64,000 nucleotides of DNA from Pseudomonas alcaligenes (GCF_041729615.1 NZ_CP154874.1:2919001-2983000); one strand, 5' to 3'. Positions 48,742 through 58,019 are shown, numbered from the stretch's first letter. Notes: generated from the letters alone by a model not told the origin. A program made the numbers and translations.

Positions 48742-49539
48742 TTAGCCGCGGATCACCGCGGCGGCGGTGGCAGCGTTTGCCGCCAGATGTTGCGGGTTGA
48801 TGGTGCCGACGATGGCGGCGGTCACGCCGGGATGGCCGAACACCAGCTCGAAGCTGGCGCGCAGCGGGTCCTGCCCGGTCAGCACCGCATGGCCGCTGGC
48901 CAGCGCTTTCTTCACCAGGATGCCCTTGTGATGGGCGGCGGCATGGTCGAGCACCGGCCTTTCGCCCTGTTCGGCCAGGTTGTAGGTGACCATGGCACAG
49001 TCGCCGCGCTCCAAGGCCAGCAGGCCGCCCTCGACGGTCTTGCCGGACAGGCCGAAGGCGCGGATCTTGCCCTCGCGCTTGAGCTCGGCGAGGGTCTCGT
49101 ACACGCCGCTGTCACGCAGGATGGCGACGTCGTTGCCGTCCGAGTGCACCAGCACCAGTTCGATGCGGTCGGTCTCCAGGCGCTGGAGGCTGCGCTCCAC
49201 CGACAGGCGGGTGTGCTTGGGTGAGAAGTCGAAGCGCGACTGGCCGTTTTCGAATTCCTCGCCGACCTTGCTGACGATCACCCAGTCTTCGCGCTGGCCG
49301 CGCAGCAGCGGGCCGAGGCGCTGCTCGCTGACACCATAGGCCGGCGCCGTGTCGATCAGGTTGATGCCCAGTTCGCGGGCCTGGTGGAGCAGGGCGCGGG
49401 CGGCGGCGTCATCGGGGATGCTGAAGCCGCTGGGGTACTTCACCCCCTGGTCGCGGCCCAGCTTGACGGTGCCCAGGCCCAGCGGCGAGACGATCAGGCC
49501 GCTGTCGCCCAGCGGCCGGTACAGGTCGTGCAGGCTCAT
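48742..49539 (-). CDS. Aldo/keto reductase family oxidoreductase (265 aa)
   Basis: The protein is a NAD(P)H-dependent aldo/keto reductase. It shows LGDSGLIVSPLGLGTVKLGR, INLIDTAPAYGVSEQRLGPL (catalytic Asp and Tyr), VSKVGEEFENGQSRFDFSPK with the Lys, LVLVHSDGNDVAIL (His) and KIRAFGLSGKTVEGG, so the D-Y-K-H tetrad is complete. ATG at 49539 overlaps the stop of the upstream FAD gene by 4 bp, indicating that the two work in one operon. The physiological substrate is unknown. Confidence 0.9.
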   Translation of the reverse strand: MSLHDLYRPLGDSGLIVSPLGLGTVKLGRDQGVKYPSGFSIPDDAAARALLHQARELGINLIDTAPAYGVSEQRLGPLLRGQREDWVIVSKVGEEFENGQSRFDFSPKHTRLSVERSLQRLETDRIELVLVHSDGNDVAILRDSGVYETLAELKREGKIRAFGLSGKTVEGGLLALERGDCAMVTYNLAEQGERPVLDHAAAHHKGILVKKALASGHAVLTGQDPLRASFELVFGHPGVTAAIVGTINPQHLAANAATAAAVIRG

Positions 49540-50711
49540 GGCAGCAGCTCCTCCCACACCGGTTGGGCCTGCGGCGGGCGCGGCAGTTCGGGCAGCGCTG
49601 CGTGGCTGCCGGGGACGATGCCGTCGCGCTCAAGTGCGGCGATGACCCGGTCGGCGAAGTCCGGCGACAGGGCCAGCTTGGTCGGCCAGCCGACCAGCAG
49701 GCGGCCCTGGTCGGCCAGGAAGGCGTTGTCCGGGCGCACCAGGCCGGACTGCGCCGGCTCGGCGCGGTCCACGCGCAGGGTGGCCCAGCGCGCATCGGCG
49801 AGGTCGATCCAGGGCAGCAGCTGGCGCACCTCCTGCTGCGCCGCGGCGATCTGTGCCGCTTCGTCGCGGGCCACGCCGTCGGCCTCGGCGATGTCGCCGC
49901 CGAGGTACCAGACCCACTGGCCGTCGGCGGCCGGGTGGCTGGTCACGGTGATGCGCGGCTTGGGCCCGCCGCCCAGGCAGTGGGCATACAGCGGCTTCAG
50001 GCCGCGGCCCTTGACCAGCACCATGTGCAGCGGGCGCAGCTGCTGCCGGGGCTGCTCCAGGCCAAGGCTGGCGAGCAGCTCGGCGTTGCCCTGGCCGGCA
50101 CTCAGTACCACGCGGCTGGCGCGGATCTCGCGGCCGTCGACGCACAGGCCGAGCAGTTCGTCGCCCGCGCGCAGCGGCGTGATCTCGCGGCCGGCCAGCA
50201 GGCTGTCGCCGGCGAGCGTGGCCAGGCGCGCGATCAGACTGGGCACGTCGAGCACCAGTTCGGCCAGGCGATAGACCTTACCCTTGAATTTCGGGTGCTG
50301 CAGGGCCGGGGGCAGCTGCTCGCCCTTGACCTGGTCGACCCGCCCGCGCACCGCCTTGCTGGCGAAGAAGCTGGTCAGGTTGCCGGCCAGGCTGCCCGGC
50401 GACCACAGGTAGTGGGCCTCGGACAGCAGGCGTACGCCGGACAGATCCAGCTCGCCCTGGCCGGCCAGCGCCTCGCGCCAGCGCCGCGGCATGTCGGCGA
50501 TGGCCTCGGAGGCGCCGGTCAGCGCACCGTGCAGGGCGTACTTGGCGCCGCCATGGATGATGCCCTGGGACTTCAGGCTCTGCCCGCCGCCGAGGCTGGC
50601 GCGTTCCACCAGCAGGGTGGAATAGCCGAGCCGGCGCAGGCGGGCGTTGAGCCAGAGGCCGGCGACACCGCCGCCGACGATCAGGATATCGGTGCTGAGA
50701 GACTGGGACAT
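49536..50711 (-). CDS. FAD-dependent oxidoreductase, DAO superfamily (391 aa)
   Basis: An N-terminal dinucleotide-binding motif DILIVGGGVAGLWLNARLRR is followed by LLVERASLGGGQSLKSQGII and HGGAKYALHG. ASRVVLSAGQGNAELLASLG supports the glycine-oxidase/D-amino-acid-oxidase type fold. WYLGGDIAEADGVARDEAAQ and RLLVGWPTKLALSPDFADRV belong to the substrate domain. No signal peptide is seen. It is coupled by ATGA overlap to the aldo/keto reductase gene and corresponds in position to PA4991. The substrate is unknown. Confidence 0.87.
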   Translation of the reverse strand: MSQSLSTDILIVGGGVAGLWLNARLRRLGYSTLLVERASLGGGQSLKSQGIIHGGAKYALHGALTGASEAIADMPRRWREALAGQGELDLSGVRLLSEAHYLWSPGSLAGNLTSFFASKAVRGRVDQVKGEQLPPALQHPKFKGKVYRLAELVLDVPSLIARLATLAGDSLLAGREITPLRAGDELLGLCVDGREIRASRVVLSAGQGNAELLASLGLEQPRQQLRPLHMVLVKGRGLKPLYAHCLGGGPKPRITVTSHPAADGQWVWYLGGDIAEADGVARDEAAQIAAAQQEVRQLLPWIDLADARWATLRVDRAEPAQSGLVRPDNAFLADQGRLLVGWPTKLALSPDFADRVIAALERDGIVPGSHAALPELPRPPQAQPVWEELLP

Positions 50712-50750
50712 GCCGGAGCTCGCTATGAATCAGGCGCGCAGTATACCGGC

Positions 50751-51083
50751 TCAGTGGCCGCTGCTGCCGGAGAACAGCTGGATCACCAGCACCCCGGCGA
50801 TGATCAGGGCGATGCCGAGCAGGGCCGCCAGGTCGAGCTTCTGGTCGTACAGCAGCAGGCTGGCAATGCTGATCAGCACGATGCCAAGGCCCGACCAGAT
50901 GGCGTAGGTGACGCCCACCGGGATGCTCTTCATCACCAGGCTGAGCATCCAGAAGGCGATGCCGTAGCCGATCACCACCAGGGCCAGCGGCAGCGGCTTG
51001 CTCAGGCCCTCCGCGGCCTTCAGCGCGGTGGTGGCGATCACTTCGGCGACGATGGCGATGGCCAGGTACAGGTATCCGCTCAT
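50751..51083 (-). CDS. Small multidrug resistance (SMR) family efflux protein, EmrE-like (110 aa)
   Basis: Four transmembrane helices fill the 110-residue protein. Helix 1, YLYLAIAIVAEVIATTALKA, contains the essential Glu14-type residue (AEVIATTALK). Helix 3 carries YAIWSGLGIVLISIASLLLY with the conserved Trp. This length and pattern are those of EmrE-type proton antiporters for quaternary cations. I start at ATG 51083 since GGAG lies 7 nt upstream; ATG 51089 would leave the site too close. It precedes the FAD/aldo-keto pair on the same strand and is divergent from waaA. Confidence 0.93.
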   Translation of the reverse strand: MSGYLYLAIAIVAEVIATTALKAAEGLSKPLPLALVVIGYGIAFWMLSLVMKSIPVGVTYAIWSGLGIVLISIASLLLYDQKLDLAALLGIALIIAGVLVIQLFSGSSGH

Positions 51084-51211
51084 GGGCATTCTCCGGGGGC
51101 TCGGCGCGTATTTTGGCATGCCGCCCTGGCCGTGGGCCGCTGCCAAGCCCTGGCGAGGCGTAGCGGTGGCAGCGTAGGTAGATCGCCGGTGGCCTGCTAA
51201 GCTGCGCGCCC

Positions 51212-52486
51212 ATGAACAGAACCCTCTATACCCTGATCCTGCACCTGGCCCTGCCGTTCATCTTCCTGCGCCTGATGTGGCGGGCCTGGCGTGCGCCGGC
51301 CTACGGCAAGCGCACCGGCGAACGCTTCGCCATCGGCCTGCCGGCCTTCAGAACCGGCGGCATCTGGATCCATGCGGTCTCCCTGGGCGAGAGCATCGCC
51401 GCCGCGCCGCTGATCCGCGAGCTGCTGGCGCGCCATCCCGAGCTACCGATCACCGTCACCTGCATGACGCCGACCGGTTCCGAGCGCATCCAGGCGCTGT
51501 TCGGTTCACGCATCCAGCACTGCTACCTGCCCTACGATCTGCCCTGGGCCTGCGCGCGTTTCCTCGGTCGCCTGCAGCCGCGCCTGGCGGTGATCATGGA
51601 GACCGAGCTGTGGCCCAACCATATCCACGCCTGTCATCGGCGTGGTATTCCCGTCGCGCTGGCCAATGCGCGTCTGTCCGAGCGCTCGGCGCGTGGCTAT
51701 GCGCGCTTCTCCCGGTTGACCGCGCCGATGCTCGCCGAGCTGTCGCTGATCGCCGTGCAGACCGCCGCCGAGGCCGAACGCTTCCGCCAGCTGGGCGCGC
51801 GACCCGAGCGGGTCGAGGTGACCGGTTCGATCAAGTTCGACCTCAGCGTCGATCCCGAGCTACCGCATCGCGCCGCCGAGCTGCGTGAGGCCTGGGGTGC
51901 GGCGCAGCGGCCGCTGTGGATCGCCGCCAGCACCCATGCCGGCGAGGATGAGGTGATCCTGGCGGCTCACCGCCAGCTGCTCGCCGAGCGGCCGGATGCG
52001 CTGCTGATTCTGGTGCCGCGCCACCCGGAGCGTTTCACTCAGGTGTTCGAGCTGTGTCGGCGCGAGGGCTTCACCACGCTGCGTCGCTCCACCGGCGAGG
52101 CGCTGGCGGCGGATGTGCAGGTGCTGGTCGGCGATACCCTGGGCGAGCTGCTGTTCCTCTATGCGCTGGCCGACCTGGCCTTCGTCGGCGGCAGCCTGGT
52201 CGCCAATGGCGGACACAACCTGCTGGAGCCGGCGGCGCTGGGCAAGCCGCTGCTGGCCGGCCCGCACCTGTTCAACTTCCTGGAGATCGCCGCCCAGCTG
52301 CGCGAGGCCGGCGACCTGCTGGAGGTGGCGGATGCCGGGCAGTTGCATGCGGCCTTGCGCCAGCTGTTCGCCAACCCGACCGAGGCGGCGCGGCGGGCGG
52401 AGGCCGGGCTGGGCGTGCTGCGTGCCAATCAGGGCGCGCTGGCGCGCCTGCTGGCCGGGCTGGAGCGCTTGCTGAGTCGAGTGTAG
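51212..52486 (+). CDS. waaA: 3-deoxy-D-manno-octulosonic acid (Kdo) transferase WaaA (424 aa)
   Basis: WaaA transfers Kdo from CMP-Kdo to lipid IVA. It has an N-terminal membrane anchor (TLYTLILHLALPFIFLRLMW), then YGKRTGERFAIGL, IWIHAVSLGESIAAAPLIRE (catalytic Glu), MTPTGSERIQALFGSRIQHC and METELWPNHIHACHRRGIPV. The C-terminal domain has AASTHAGEDEVILAAHRQLL and FVGGSLVANGGHNLLEPAAL. The last 58 bp overlap the convergent YdjM-like gene. It has its own upstream region, separate from the main core cluster, as in PAO1 (PA4988). Confidence 0.96.
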   Translation: MNRTLYTLILHLALPFIFLRLMWRAWRAPAYGKRTGERFAIGLPAFRTGGIWIHAVSLGESIAAAPLIRELLARHPELPITVTCMTPTGSERIQALFGSRIQHCYLPYDLPWACARFLGRLQPRLAVIMETELWPNHIHACHRRGIPVALANARLSERSARGYARFSRLTAPMLAELSLIAVQTAAEAERFRQLGARPERVEVTGSIKFDLSVDPELPHRAAELREAWGAAQRPLWIAASTHAGEDEVILAAHRQLLAERPDALLILVPRHPERFTQVFELCRREGFTTLRRSTGEALAADVQVLVGDTLGELLFLYALADLAFVGGSLVANGGHNLLEPAALGKPLLAGPHLFNFLEIAAQLREAGDLLEVADAGQLHAALRQLFANPTEAARRAEAGLGVLRANQGALARLLAGLERLLSRV

Positions 52487-53001
52487 AGGCCGCGCAGGGC
52501 GATGCCGCCGAGCCCCAGGGCCAGGCACGGTAGCCACACCCAGCGTGCCTCGGAGAGCAGCACCTCCAGGCCGCGTGCGCTGAAGAAGCCCTGGATGAAG
52601 GGCGAGACCTCGATCGGTCGCCAGGGCAGGAAGAAACGCTGCTCGCTCCACGGCCACAACCAGGCCACGCCGAGGCCGCCATCGGTGGCGGCATCCAGCA
52701 GGCTGTGCGAGACGGTGGCCAGGGCCAGCCAGATGAAGGCCCTGAGCGGTCCGCAGCCCAGCAGGCGGCAGCTCAGCGCGGCAAGCATCCCGACGAGGCC
52801 GGCAAACAGCAGCGAATGACTGAAGCCGCGGTGGCCGAAGGCATCGGCGTAGGCGATGCCGAACTTGAAGGCCAGCATGTCGGCGTCCGGCAGCAGGCTG
52901 CACAGCAGGCCGGCGAGCAGCAGGCGTGGGGGGATGACGCGCGGGCCGAGGGCCAGGCCCAGTGCCAGGATCGGCAGCGGGTGGCTGATCAGGGTGGTCA
53001 C
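52429..53001 (-). CDS. Membrane-bound metal-dependent hydrolase-like protein, YdjM/DUF457 family (190 aa)
   Basis: Four to five hydrophobic segments alternate with conserved His/Asp: SLLPDADMLAFKFGI, DAFGHRGFSHSLLFAGLVGM and ATVSHSLLDAATDGGLGV. The HRGFSHS and SHSLLDAxTDGG patterns define the YdjM (DUF457, LexA-regulated in E. coli) group of putative membrane hydrolases. ATG at 53001 overlaps the stop of the AhpA-like gene by 4 bp, so it is the second gene of that operon. It converges into the 3' end of waaA with a 58-bp overlap. Function is unproven. Confidence 0.87.
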   Translation of the reverse strand: MTTLISHPLPILALGLALGPRVIPPRLLLAGLLCSLLPDADMLAFKFGIAYADAFGHRGFSHSLLFAGLVGMLAALSCRLLGCGPLRAFIWLALATVSHSLLDAATDGGLGVAWLWPWSEQRFFLPWRPIEVSPFIQGFFSARGLEVLLSEARWVWLPCLALGLGGIALRGLYTRLSKRSSPASRRASAP

Positions 53002-54536
53002 GAGTGTTCGTGCATGCGCGCCAACTGGCGCTCCAGCAGGGAGGGGTAGGGGTCGAGCAGGCGCTCGACGCAGCTGGCACCCTCCGGGCTGGCGATGGCG
53101 CGAATGCGCGCACGCTGGCGCAGCAGCGGATCATCGGCAACGCTGCGCTGCACCAGCAGCAGGTTGCGGCTGTGCTGGGCCAGGGCCAGGGCGTCCTGGG
53201 CTGCCTCGCTGAGCAGCAGCTCGGCCTGGCTCGGGCTGATCTCTTCGTCACTACGGGTCAGGCCCAGCTGCAGCTGCAGGGTGATGCCGCTGTCGGCCAC
53301 CTCGATCTGCAGGGCGTGGCCGAGGGCGCGCATCAGCTCGCCACAGCACAGGGCGTGGGTCAGGTAGTCCTCGCCACTGTGCTCGCTGCTGAACAGCATC
53401 AGGCTGCTGCCGTCGTTGAGGGTGAACAGCTTGCCCTGGTACAGCGCCGCAGCCTGCTCCAGGCAGTCGCGATAGCTTTGCAGCAGTTCCAGCAGGCGTG
53501 CGCGCGGTAGATGGCGCAGCTGTTCCTGGGCGCCCAGCTGGATGGCCAGTACGGCACTGCTGATGCACTGTTGCGGCTCATGGGGCGCGGCGGCTGCCGG
53601 GGGGGGCGCGAATTCCGGTTCCGGCATCTCGGCCTGCAGGTCGCGCAGGTCGGCGAAGGGATCGTCTTCGTCATGCTGGGCGACGGTCGCAGGGCGCGAT
53701 GCAGGCGGGGCGAGTTCTTCGGCGTAGTCGACGTCGGCGCGCAGGTCCGGCATGTCGAAGTCGGGTTCGCGCTCAGCCTGCTCGTCGACGAAGTGGTCTT
53801 CGTCATCCAGTTCGGCGTAGTGGTGCGGCTCGGGCTCCGGCTTTTCCGGCACCAGGCGCGCCTGCAGCTGGCGCGCCAGATCGCCGATCTCGTCCTGGCG
53901 ACCGGCGCCGGGGGCGGGGTCGTCCGGGTCGCGCAGCCAGACACGCAGCTGCAGCAGCGGGGTGGATATGTGTCGGCCCAGGCGCAGGCTGAGCGACAGG
54001 GCCAGGGCCAGCAGGATCAGGCTGAGCAGGCCCATGCTCTGCAGGCTGATGGTCATCGGCTGCTGGAACTGCTGCATGTCCAGGCTGATGCGCAGCTGGC
54101 CGGCGATCACTTCCTGAAAGGTGATGGGGGTGGAGTAGAGGCCCTCGGTCTCGCCGAGGATGCTCTGGGTCGGGCGCGAGCCGGCTTCGGCGAGGATGCG
54201 GTTGTCCACGCTGTAGATGGCCGCGTGGGCCACCAAGGGGTTCTTCGCCAGGTTGCTGAGCAGGACGTTGAGGCTGAGGATGTCGTTGGACACCAGCAGT
54301 TCGGTGGCCGAGGCGGCGGTCTGCACGGTCAGGCTCTGGCCGAGGGCGTCGGCCTGCTGCTGCATGGCCTGCTTGAACTGCATGCCCATGACCCAGGCGT
54401 AGATCACCAGGGCCAGGGCGACCAGCAGCAGGCTGTGGCTGGCGATGCGCAGGGCGAGCGGCACGCGGCGCTGGCGCAGGGCATTGAACAGCAACAGGAA
54501 GAAATTGTCGGGCTTGACCTGGGCGGGCCGGTTCAC
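52998..54536 (-). CDS. AhpA/YtjB (SMP_2)-like membrane protein (512 aa, GTG start)
   Basis: The protein begins VNRPAQVKPDNFFLLLFNAL and has a transmembrane helix (ASHSLLLVALALVIYAWVMG), a periplasmic region (QQADALGQSLTVQTAASATE, then LAKNPLVAHAAIYSVDNRIL), a second helix (SLQSMGLLSLILLALALSLS) and a HAMP-like segment. An acidic, Pro-rich linker (~250-340) leads to a C-terminal domain of unknown function. The YtjB family is regularly divergent from serB, as here. I chose GTG 54536 because the conserved N-terminus starts there and a TTGCCC-N16-TATACT promoter match ends just upstream; longer starts would lie before it. Confidence 0.82.
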   Translation of the reverse strand: MNRPAQVKPDNFFLLLFNALRQRRVPLALRIASHSLLLVALALVIYAWVMGMQFKQAMQQQADALGQSLTVQTAASATELLVSNDILSLNVLLSNLAKNPLVAHAAIYSVDNRILAEAGSRPTQSILGETEGLYSTPITFQEVIAGQLRISLDMQQFQQPMTISLQSMGLLSLILLALALSLSLRLGRHISTPLLQLRVWLRDPDDPAPGAGRQDEIGDLARQLQARLVPEKPEPEPHHYAELDDEDHFVDEQAEREPDFDMPDLRADVDYAEELAPPASRPATVAQHDEDDPFADLRDLQAEMPEPEFAPPPAAAAPHEPQQCISSAVLAIQLGAQEQLRHLPRARLLELLQSYRDCLEQAAALYQGKLFTLNDGSSLMLFSSEHSGEDYLTHALCCGELMRALGHALQIEVADSGITLQLQLGLTRSDEEISPSQAELLLSEAAQDALALAQHSRNLLLVQRSVADDPLLRQRARIRAIASPEGASCVERLLDPYPSLLERQLARMHEHS

Positions 54537-54570
54537 AGAGCGCGGCTCTTCTCGAATGGAATTGCCGCGC

Positions 54571-54598
54571 AGTATAACCAGCACCCCCAGGCGGGCAA
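54571..54598 (-). promoter_or_regulatory. Sigma-70 promoter candidate for the AhpA-like gene
   Basis: On the minus strand TTGCCC (54598-54593) is followed after 16 nt by TATACT (54576-54571), matching consensus at 4/6 and 5/6. It predicts a start about 28 nt before the GTG. A TAGAAT at 54634-54639 on the plus strand could be the -10 for serB, without a clear -35. Confidence 0.45.
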
Positions 54599-54682
54599 AG
54601 CGCCGCCCGTGCCCTGCCAAGGTTGAAAACGGTTAGAATGTGCGCCTTTTCGCCGACCCTTTTGTACGCCTGGAGTGAAGCC

Positions 54683-55897
54683 TTGCGCGAAATCGTCCTG
54701 ATCAACATCACCGGGGAAGATCGCCCGGGCCTGACCGCGGCCATCACCGGCGTGCTGGCGCAGGGCGGGGTGAACATCCTCGACATCGGCCAGGCGGTGA
54801 TCCACGACACCCTGTCGTTCGGCATCCTGGTCGAGATACCGGACACCGAGCAGGCCTCGTCGGTGCTCAAGGATGTGCTGTTCACCGCCTATAAGCTGGA
54901 CCAGCAGGTGCGTTTCACCCCCGTGTCGGAAGATGATTACCAGCAGTGGGTCGGTGGCCAGGGTAAGCCGCGCTACATCGTCACCCTGCTGACGCGCAAG
55001 GTCACGGCCGAACAGCTGCAGCGGGTCAGCTCGATTACCGCCAAGTACGGGCTCAATATCGATCATATCGACCGTCTGTCCGGACGCATGCCGCTGGACA
55101 TGCCGGCCGATCAGGGCAAGGGTTGCATCGAGTTCTCCGTGCGCGGCGAGCCGGCCGATGCCGCCGCGCTGCGTGCCGAGTTCCTCAGCGTGGCCCAGGA
55201 GCTCAACGTCGACATCGCCTTCCAGCGCGACTCGGTGTTCCGTCGCAATCGTCGCCTGGCAGTGTTCGACATGGACTCCACGCTGATCGAGGCCGAGGTC
55301 ATCGACGAGCTGGCCAAGGCTCACGGTGTCGGCGAGCAGGTGTCCGAGATTACCGAGCGCGCCATGCGTGGCGAGCTGGACTTCCGCGCCAGCTTCAAGG
55401 AGCGCCTGGCGCTGCTGCAGGGGCTGTCCGAGGATGTGCTGGAGGAAATCGGCGCCTCGCTGCGCCTGACCGAGGGCGCCGAGGTGCTGTTCGCCGAACT
55501 CAAGCGCCTGGGTTATAAAACCGCCATCCTCTCCGGCGGCTTCACCTATTTCGCCAGGCAGCTACAGGCCAAGCTGGGAATCGACTACGTGTTCGCCAAC
55601 GAGCTGCAGGTCGTCGATGGCAAGGTCACCGGCCAGGCTGTGGAGCCGATCGTCGATGCCCAGCGCAAGGCCGACCTGCTGCGCGAGTTGGCCGATAAGG
55701 AAGGCCTGCGCCTGGAGCAGACCATCGCCGTGGGCGACGGCGCCAACGACCTGCCGATGCTCGGCCTGGCCGGTCTCGGCGTGGCCTTCCGCGCCAAGCC
55801 GCTGGTCAAGCAGTCGGCCAAGCAGGCGATTTCCACTCTGGGCTTGGACGGAATTCTCTACCTGCTCGGCTTCCGCGACCGCGACGGCCAGGAGTGA
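54683..55897 (+). CDS. serB: Phosphoserine phosphatase SerB (404 aa, TTG start)
   Basis: SerB carries out the last step of L-serine synthesis. Two ACT-type regulatory domains (REIVLINITGEDRPGLTAAI..., then YIVTLLTRKVTAEQLQRVSS) precede the HAD phosphatase with the nucleophile motif LAVFDMDSTLIEAEVIDELA, AILSGGFTYFARQLQAKLGI and VGDGANDLPMLGLAGLGVAF. I chose TTG at 54683, with GGAG 7 nt upstream, because the conserved protein starts at REIVLIN; the frame's earlier ATG 54623 lies before the likely promoter. A bidirectional terminator follows. Confidence 0.96.
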   Translation: MREIVLINITGEDRPGLTAAITGVLAQGGVNILDIGQAVIHDTLSFGILVEIPDTEQASSVLKDVLFTAYKLDQQVRFTPVSEDDYQQWVGGQGKPRYIVTLLTRKVTAEQLQRVSSITAKYGLNIDHIDRLSGRMPLDMPADQGKGCIEFSVRGEPADAAALRAEFLSVAQELNVDIAFQRDSVFRRNRRLAVFDMDSTLIEAEVIDELAKAHGVGEQVSEITERAMRGELDFRASFKERLALLQGLSEDVLEEIGASLRLTEGAEVLFAELKRLGYKTAILSGGFTYFARQLQAKLGIDYVFANELQVVDGKVTGQAVEPIVDAQRKADLLRELADKEGLRLEQTIAVGDGANDLPMLGLAGLGVAFRAKPLVKQSAKQAISTLGLDGILYLLGFRDRDGQE

Positions 55898-55911
55898 CGG
55901 CAGCTGCAATG

Positions 55912-55941
55912 AAAAAAGCCCCGCATCCGCGGGGCTTTTTT
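55912..55941. terminator. Bidirectional terminator between serB and fimX
   Basis: AAAAAAGCCCCGC-ATCC-GCGGGGCTTTTTT has a 7-bp GC stem flanked by an A-run and a T-run, so it serves serB on the plus strand and fimX on the minus strand. It begins 14 bp after the serB stop and ends 11 bp short of the fimX stop. Confidence 0.92.
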
Positions 55942-55952
55942 CTGGTCGCAAC

Positions 55953-58019
55953 TCACTCCTCGCCGGCGGAGAAGTCGTAGTCCATCGACTGGCTGGGGCC
56001 CTGCAGGTAGTGGCCCTGGATATAGTTGACCCCGGCCTGCCAGAGGGTGGCCAGCACGCTGGCGCTCTCGACGAAGGGCACTATGGTCAGCTTGGCCTGG
56101 GCATGCAGGCTGGCCAGCAGGGTCTTCAGTGCCTCCTGGTTGTCGGCGTTGGACAGGTCCTGGGAGAAGGAACCGTCCACTTTCACGAAGTCGACGTGCA
56201 GGTGTTTGAGGGTGTTGAAGGGGTTCAGTGCGCAGCCGAACTGGCCGAGGGCGACCTTGCAGTGCAGTTCCGCCAGACCCTGGGTGAGCGTCTTGACCTG
56301 CTTGAGGTAGGCCACGGCATCTGCCTCACCAATCTGGAATACCAGACAGTCGGAGGGCAGGCGCGCCGCCTTGAGCGCGACACTGAGCCAGGGCAGCAGG
56401 GTCTGATCCTGCAGGCTGTTGGCCGACAGGTGGACGAACAGGCGCGTGTTGTGGCCCTTGCTGCGGTGCTCGGCGAGCAGCTTGATCGAGTTGAGGATCA
56501 CCCAGCGATCGATCTTTTCCGCCAGCCCTGCGCCCTTGGCGGCGCTCAGGAAGTCTGCAGCCGGCACTTCCTGGCCCTTGGGATCGAGCAGGCGCAGCAG
56601 CACTTCGTAGTGCTCGTCGCTGTCGCCGCGCAGGCTGATGATCGGCTGGAACAGCAGGCGGAAGCCGTTGTTCTCCAGGGCCTGCTGGACCATGGCCACC
56701 AGGCTGCCGCGGTTGGCGGCGGCAGCCAGCTCGTCGGCCGGGTTGTAGATCTTGATCGCATTGCCTTCGAGTTCGTCGGCGCAGCGGTGGGCGCGGTCGA
56801 CGACCTCCTGGGCCTTGCTGGTCTGCTCGCTGAGACCGGCCACGCCGATCGACAGGGTCGCTTGCACGGTGCGGCCGCTGACGTCGAACAGGTGACCCTC
56901 GACCTTCTTCAGCAGGCTGCTCAGCGAGTCCTGGCATTGCTGGGGCGCGACGCCGGGCAGCAGTACGGTAAATACGTCGTCACCGAAGCGGGCCAGCTGG
57001 CTGTCATCGCCGAAGTGGCTGCGCAGCAGGTTGGCCAGATCGGTGAGCAGAAGGTCGATGCCGGCCAGGCCGACTTCCCCAACCTTCTCGTTGTAACGGT
57101 CCAGGCGGATGTAGGCCAGGCTGGCGATCTGTCCGTCGTTGACCGCGCGCTGGGCCGCGCCGTCCATCAGCTCGAGGAAGCGTGCGCGGTTGAGCAGGCC
57201 GGTGACCAGGTCCTGGCTGCTGATCTCGCGCAGTTTCTCTTCCAGTTCGGCGTTGTCGCTTTCGGCGCGGATCACCACCTGGATACAGGGCTCGCCATCG
57301 TAGGTCGCCGGCGAGAAGTTCATCCGCGCCTGGAAACGCTGGCCATTGGGCTTGACCCCACCGCAGCTGAGCTCGGCATTGCCTTCGCCGCTGGCATAGT
57401 TCTTCAGGAAGTCCTTGAATGCGGCCTGATCCTCGCTGGCGATCAGGTCGATCATCGGCATGCCCTCAAGCTCCTCGGCGTCTTCGTAGTCGAACAGCTT
57501 GAGGTAGGCACGGTTGGCATAGATGTGCATGCCGTCGTGGACGTAGGTGATGGCGTCCACCGAGCTTTCCAGCAGCAGCTGGCAGCGTTTCTCCGCCTCG
57601 CGCAGGGCGACTTCGGCGGCGCGGCGGGCGCGGCGCTCCTCGAGGTTGGCCAGCTCGCGGTTGGCCACCAGGATCAGGCGCTCGTCGTCACCCTGGGGCA
57701 GGGCATCCTGGGCGCCCAGCATCAGCGCTTCGGTGATGGATTCGGAGTCGTTGTCGGCGACCAGCTGGATCGCCGGGATGTCCTTGGCCTGGCGACGGAT
57801 CGCGGTGATCGCCTCGCTGGGCTCGAGGTGTTCGCTGGAAGGTGCGCAGATCAGCAGGTCCCAGCTTTGCTGCAGGGCTTCGGCCAGGTTGTCGCTGGAG
57901 GTGATGCGATGCACCCGGGTCGCGCGCCCGGCATTGCGGAACAGGCTGACCAGGCGCTCCGCCTCGTTCTGCGAATCTTCAAGAATCAGCAGCCGTATGG
58001 TTTTTTTTTCGATGGCCAT
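55953..58019 (-). CDS. fimX: FimX, degenerate GGDEF-EAL c-di-GMP receptor for type IV pili (688 aa)
   Basis: Domains in order are a receiver-like domain (~8-130, IRLLILEDSQNEAERLVSLF), PAS (~150-265, SSVDAITYVHDGMHIYANRA), GGDEF (~280-430) and EAL (~445-680). The GGDEF signature is GDDVF (near 344) and the EAL motif reads EVL (YEVLLRLLD near 471), the known hallmark of FimX, which binds c-di-GMP with high affinity but hardly degrades it and controls type IV pilus assembly at the pole. The length fits the PAO1 protein (PA4959), as does the location after serB. I chose ATG 58019 (MAIEKKTIRLLI); a TTG at 58055 would add 12 residues. Confidence 0.93.
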   Translation of the reverse strand: MAIEKKTIRLLILEDSQNEAERLVSLFRNAGRATRVHRITSSDNLAEALQQSWDLLICAPSSEHLEPSEAITAIRRQAKDIPAIQLVADNDSESITEALMLGAQDALPQGDDERLILVANRELANLEERRARRAAEVALREAEKRCQLLLESSVDAITYVHDGMHIYANRAYLKLFDYEDAEELEGMPMIDLIASEDQAAFKDFLKNYASGEGNAELSCGGVKPNGQRFQARMNFSPATYDGEPCIQVVIRAESDNAELEEKLREISSQDLVTGLLNRARFLELMDGAAQRAVNDGQIASLAYIRLDRYNEKVGEVGLAGIDLLLTDLANLLRSHFGDDSQLARFGDDVFTVLLPGVAPQQCQDSLSSLLKKVEGHLFDVSGRTVQATLSIGVAGLSEQTSKAQEVVDRAHRCADELEGNAIKIYNPADELAAAANRGSLVAMVQQALENNGFRLLFQPIISLRGDSDEHYEVLLRLLDPKGQEVPAADFLSAAKGAGLAEKIDRWVILNSIKLLAEHRSKGHNTRLFVHLSANSLQDQTLLPWLSVALKAARLPSDCLVFQIGEADAVAYLKQVKTLTQGLAELHCKVALGQFGCALNPFNTLKHLHVDFVKVDGSFSQDLSNADNQEALKTLLASLHAQAKLTIVPFVESASVLATLWQAGVNYIQGHYLQGPSQSMDYDFSAGEE

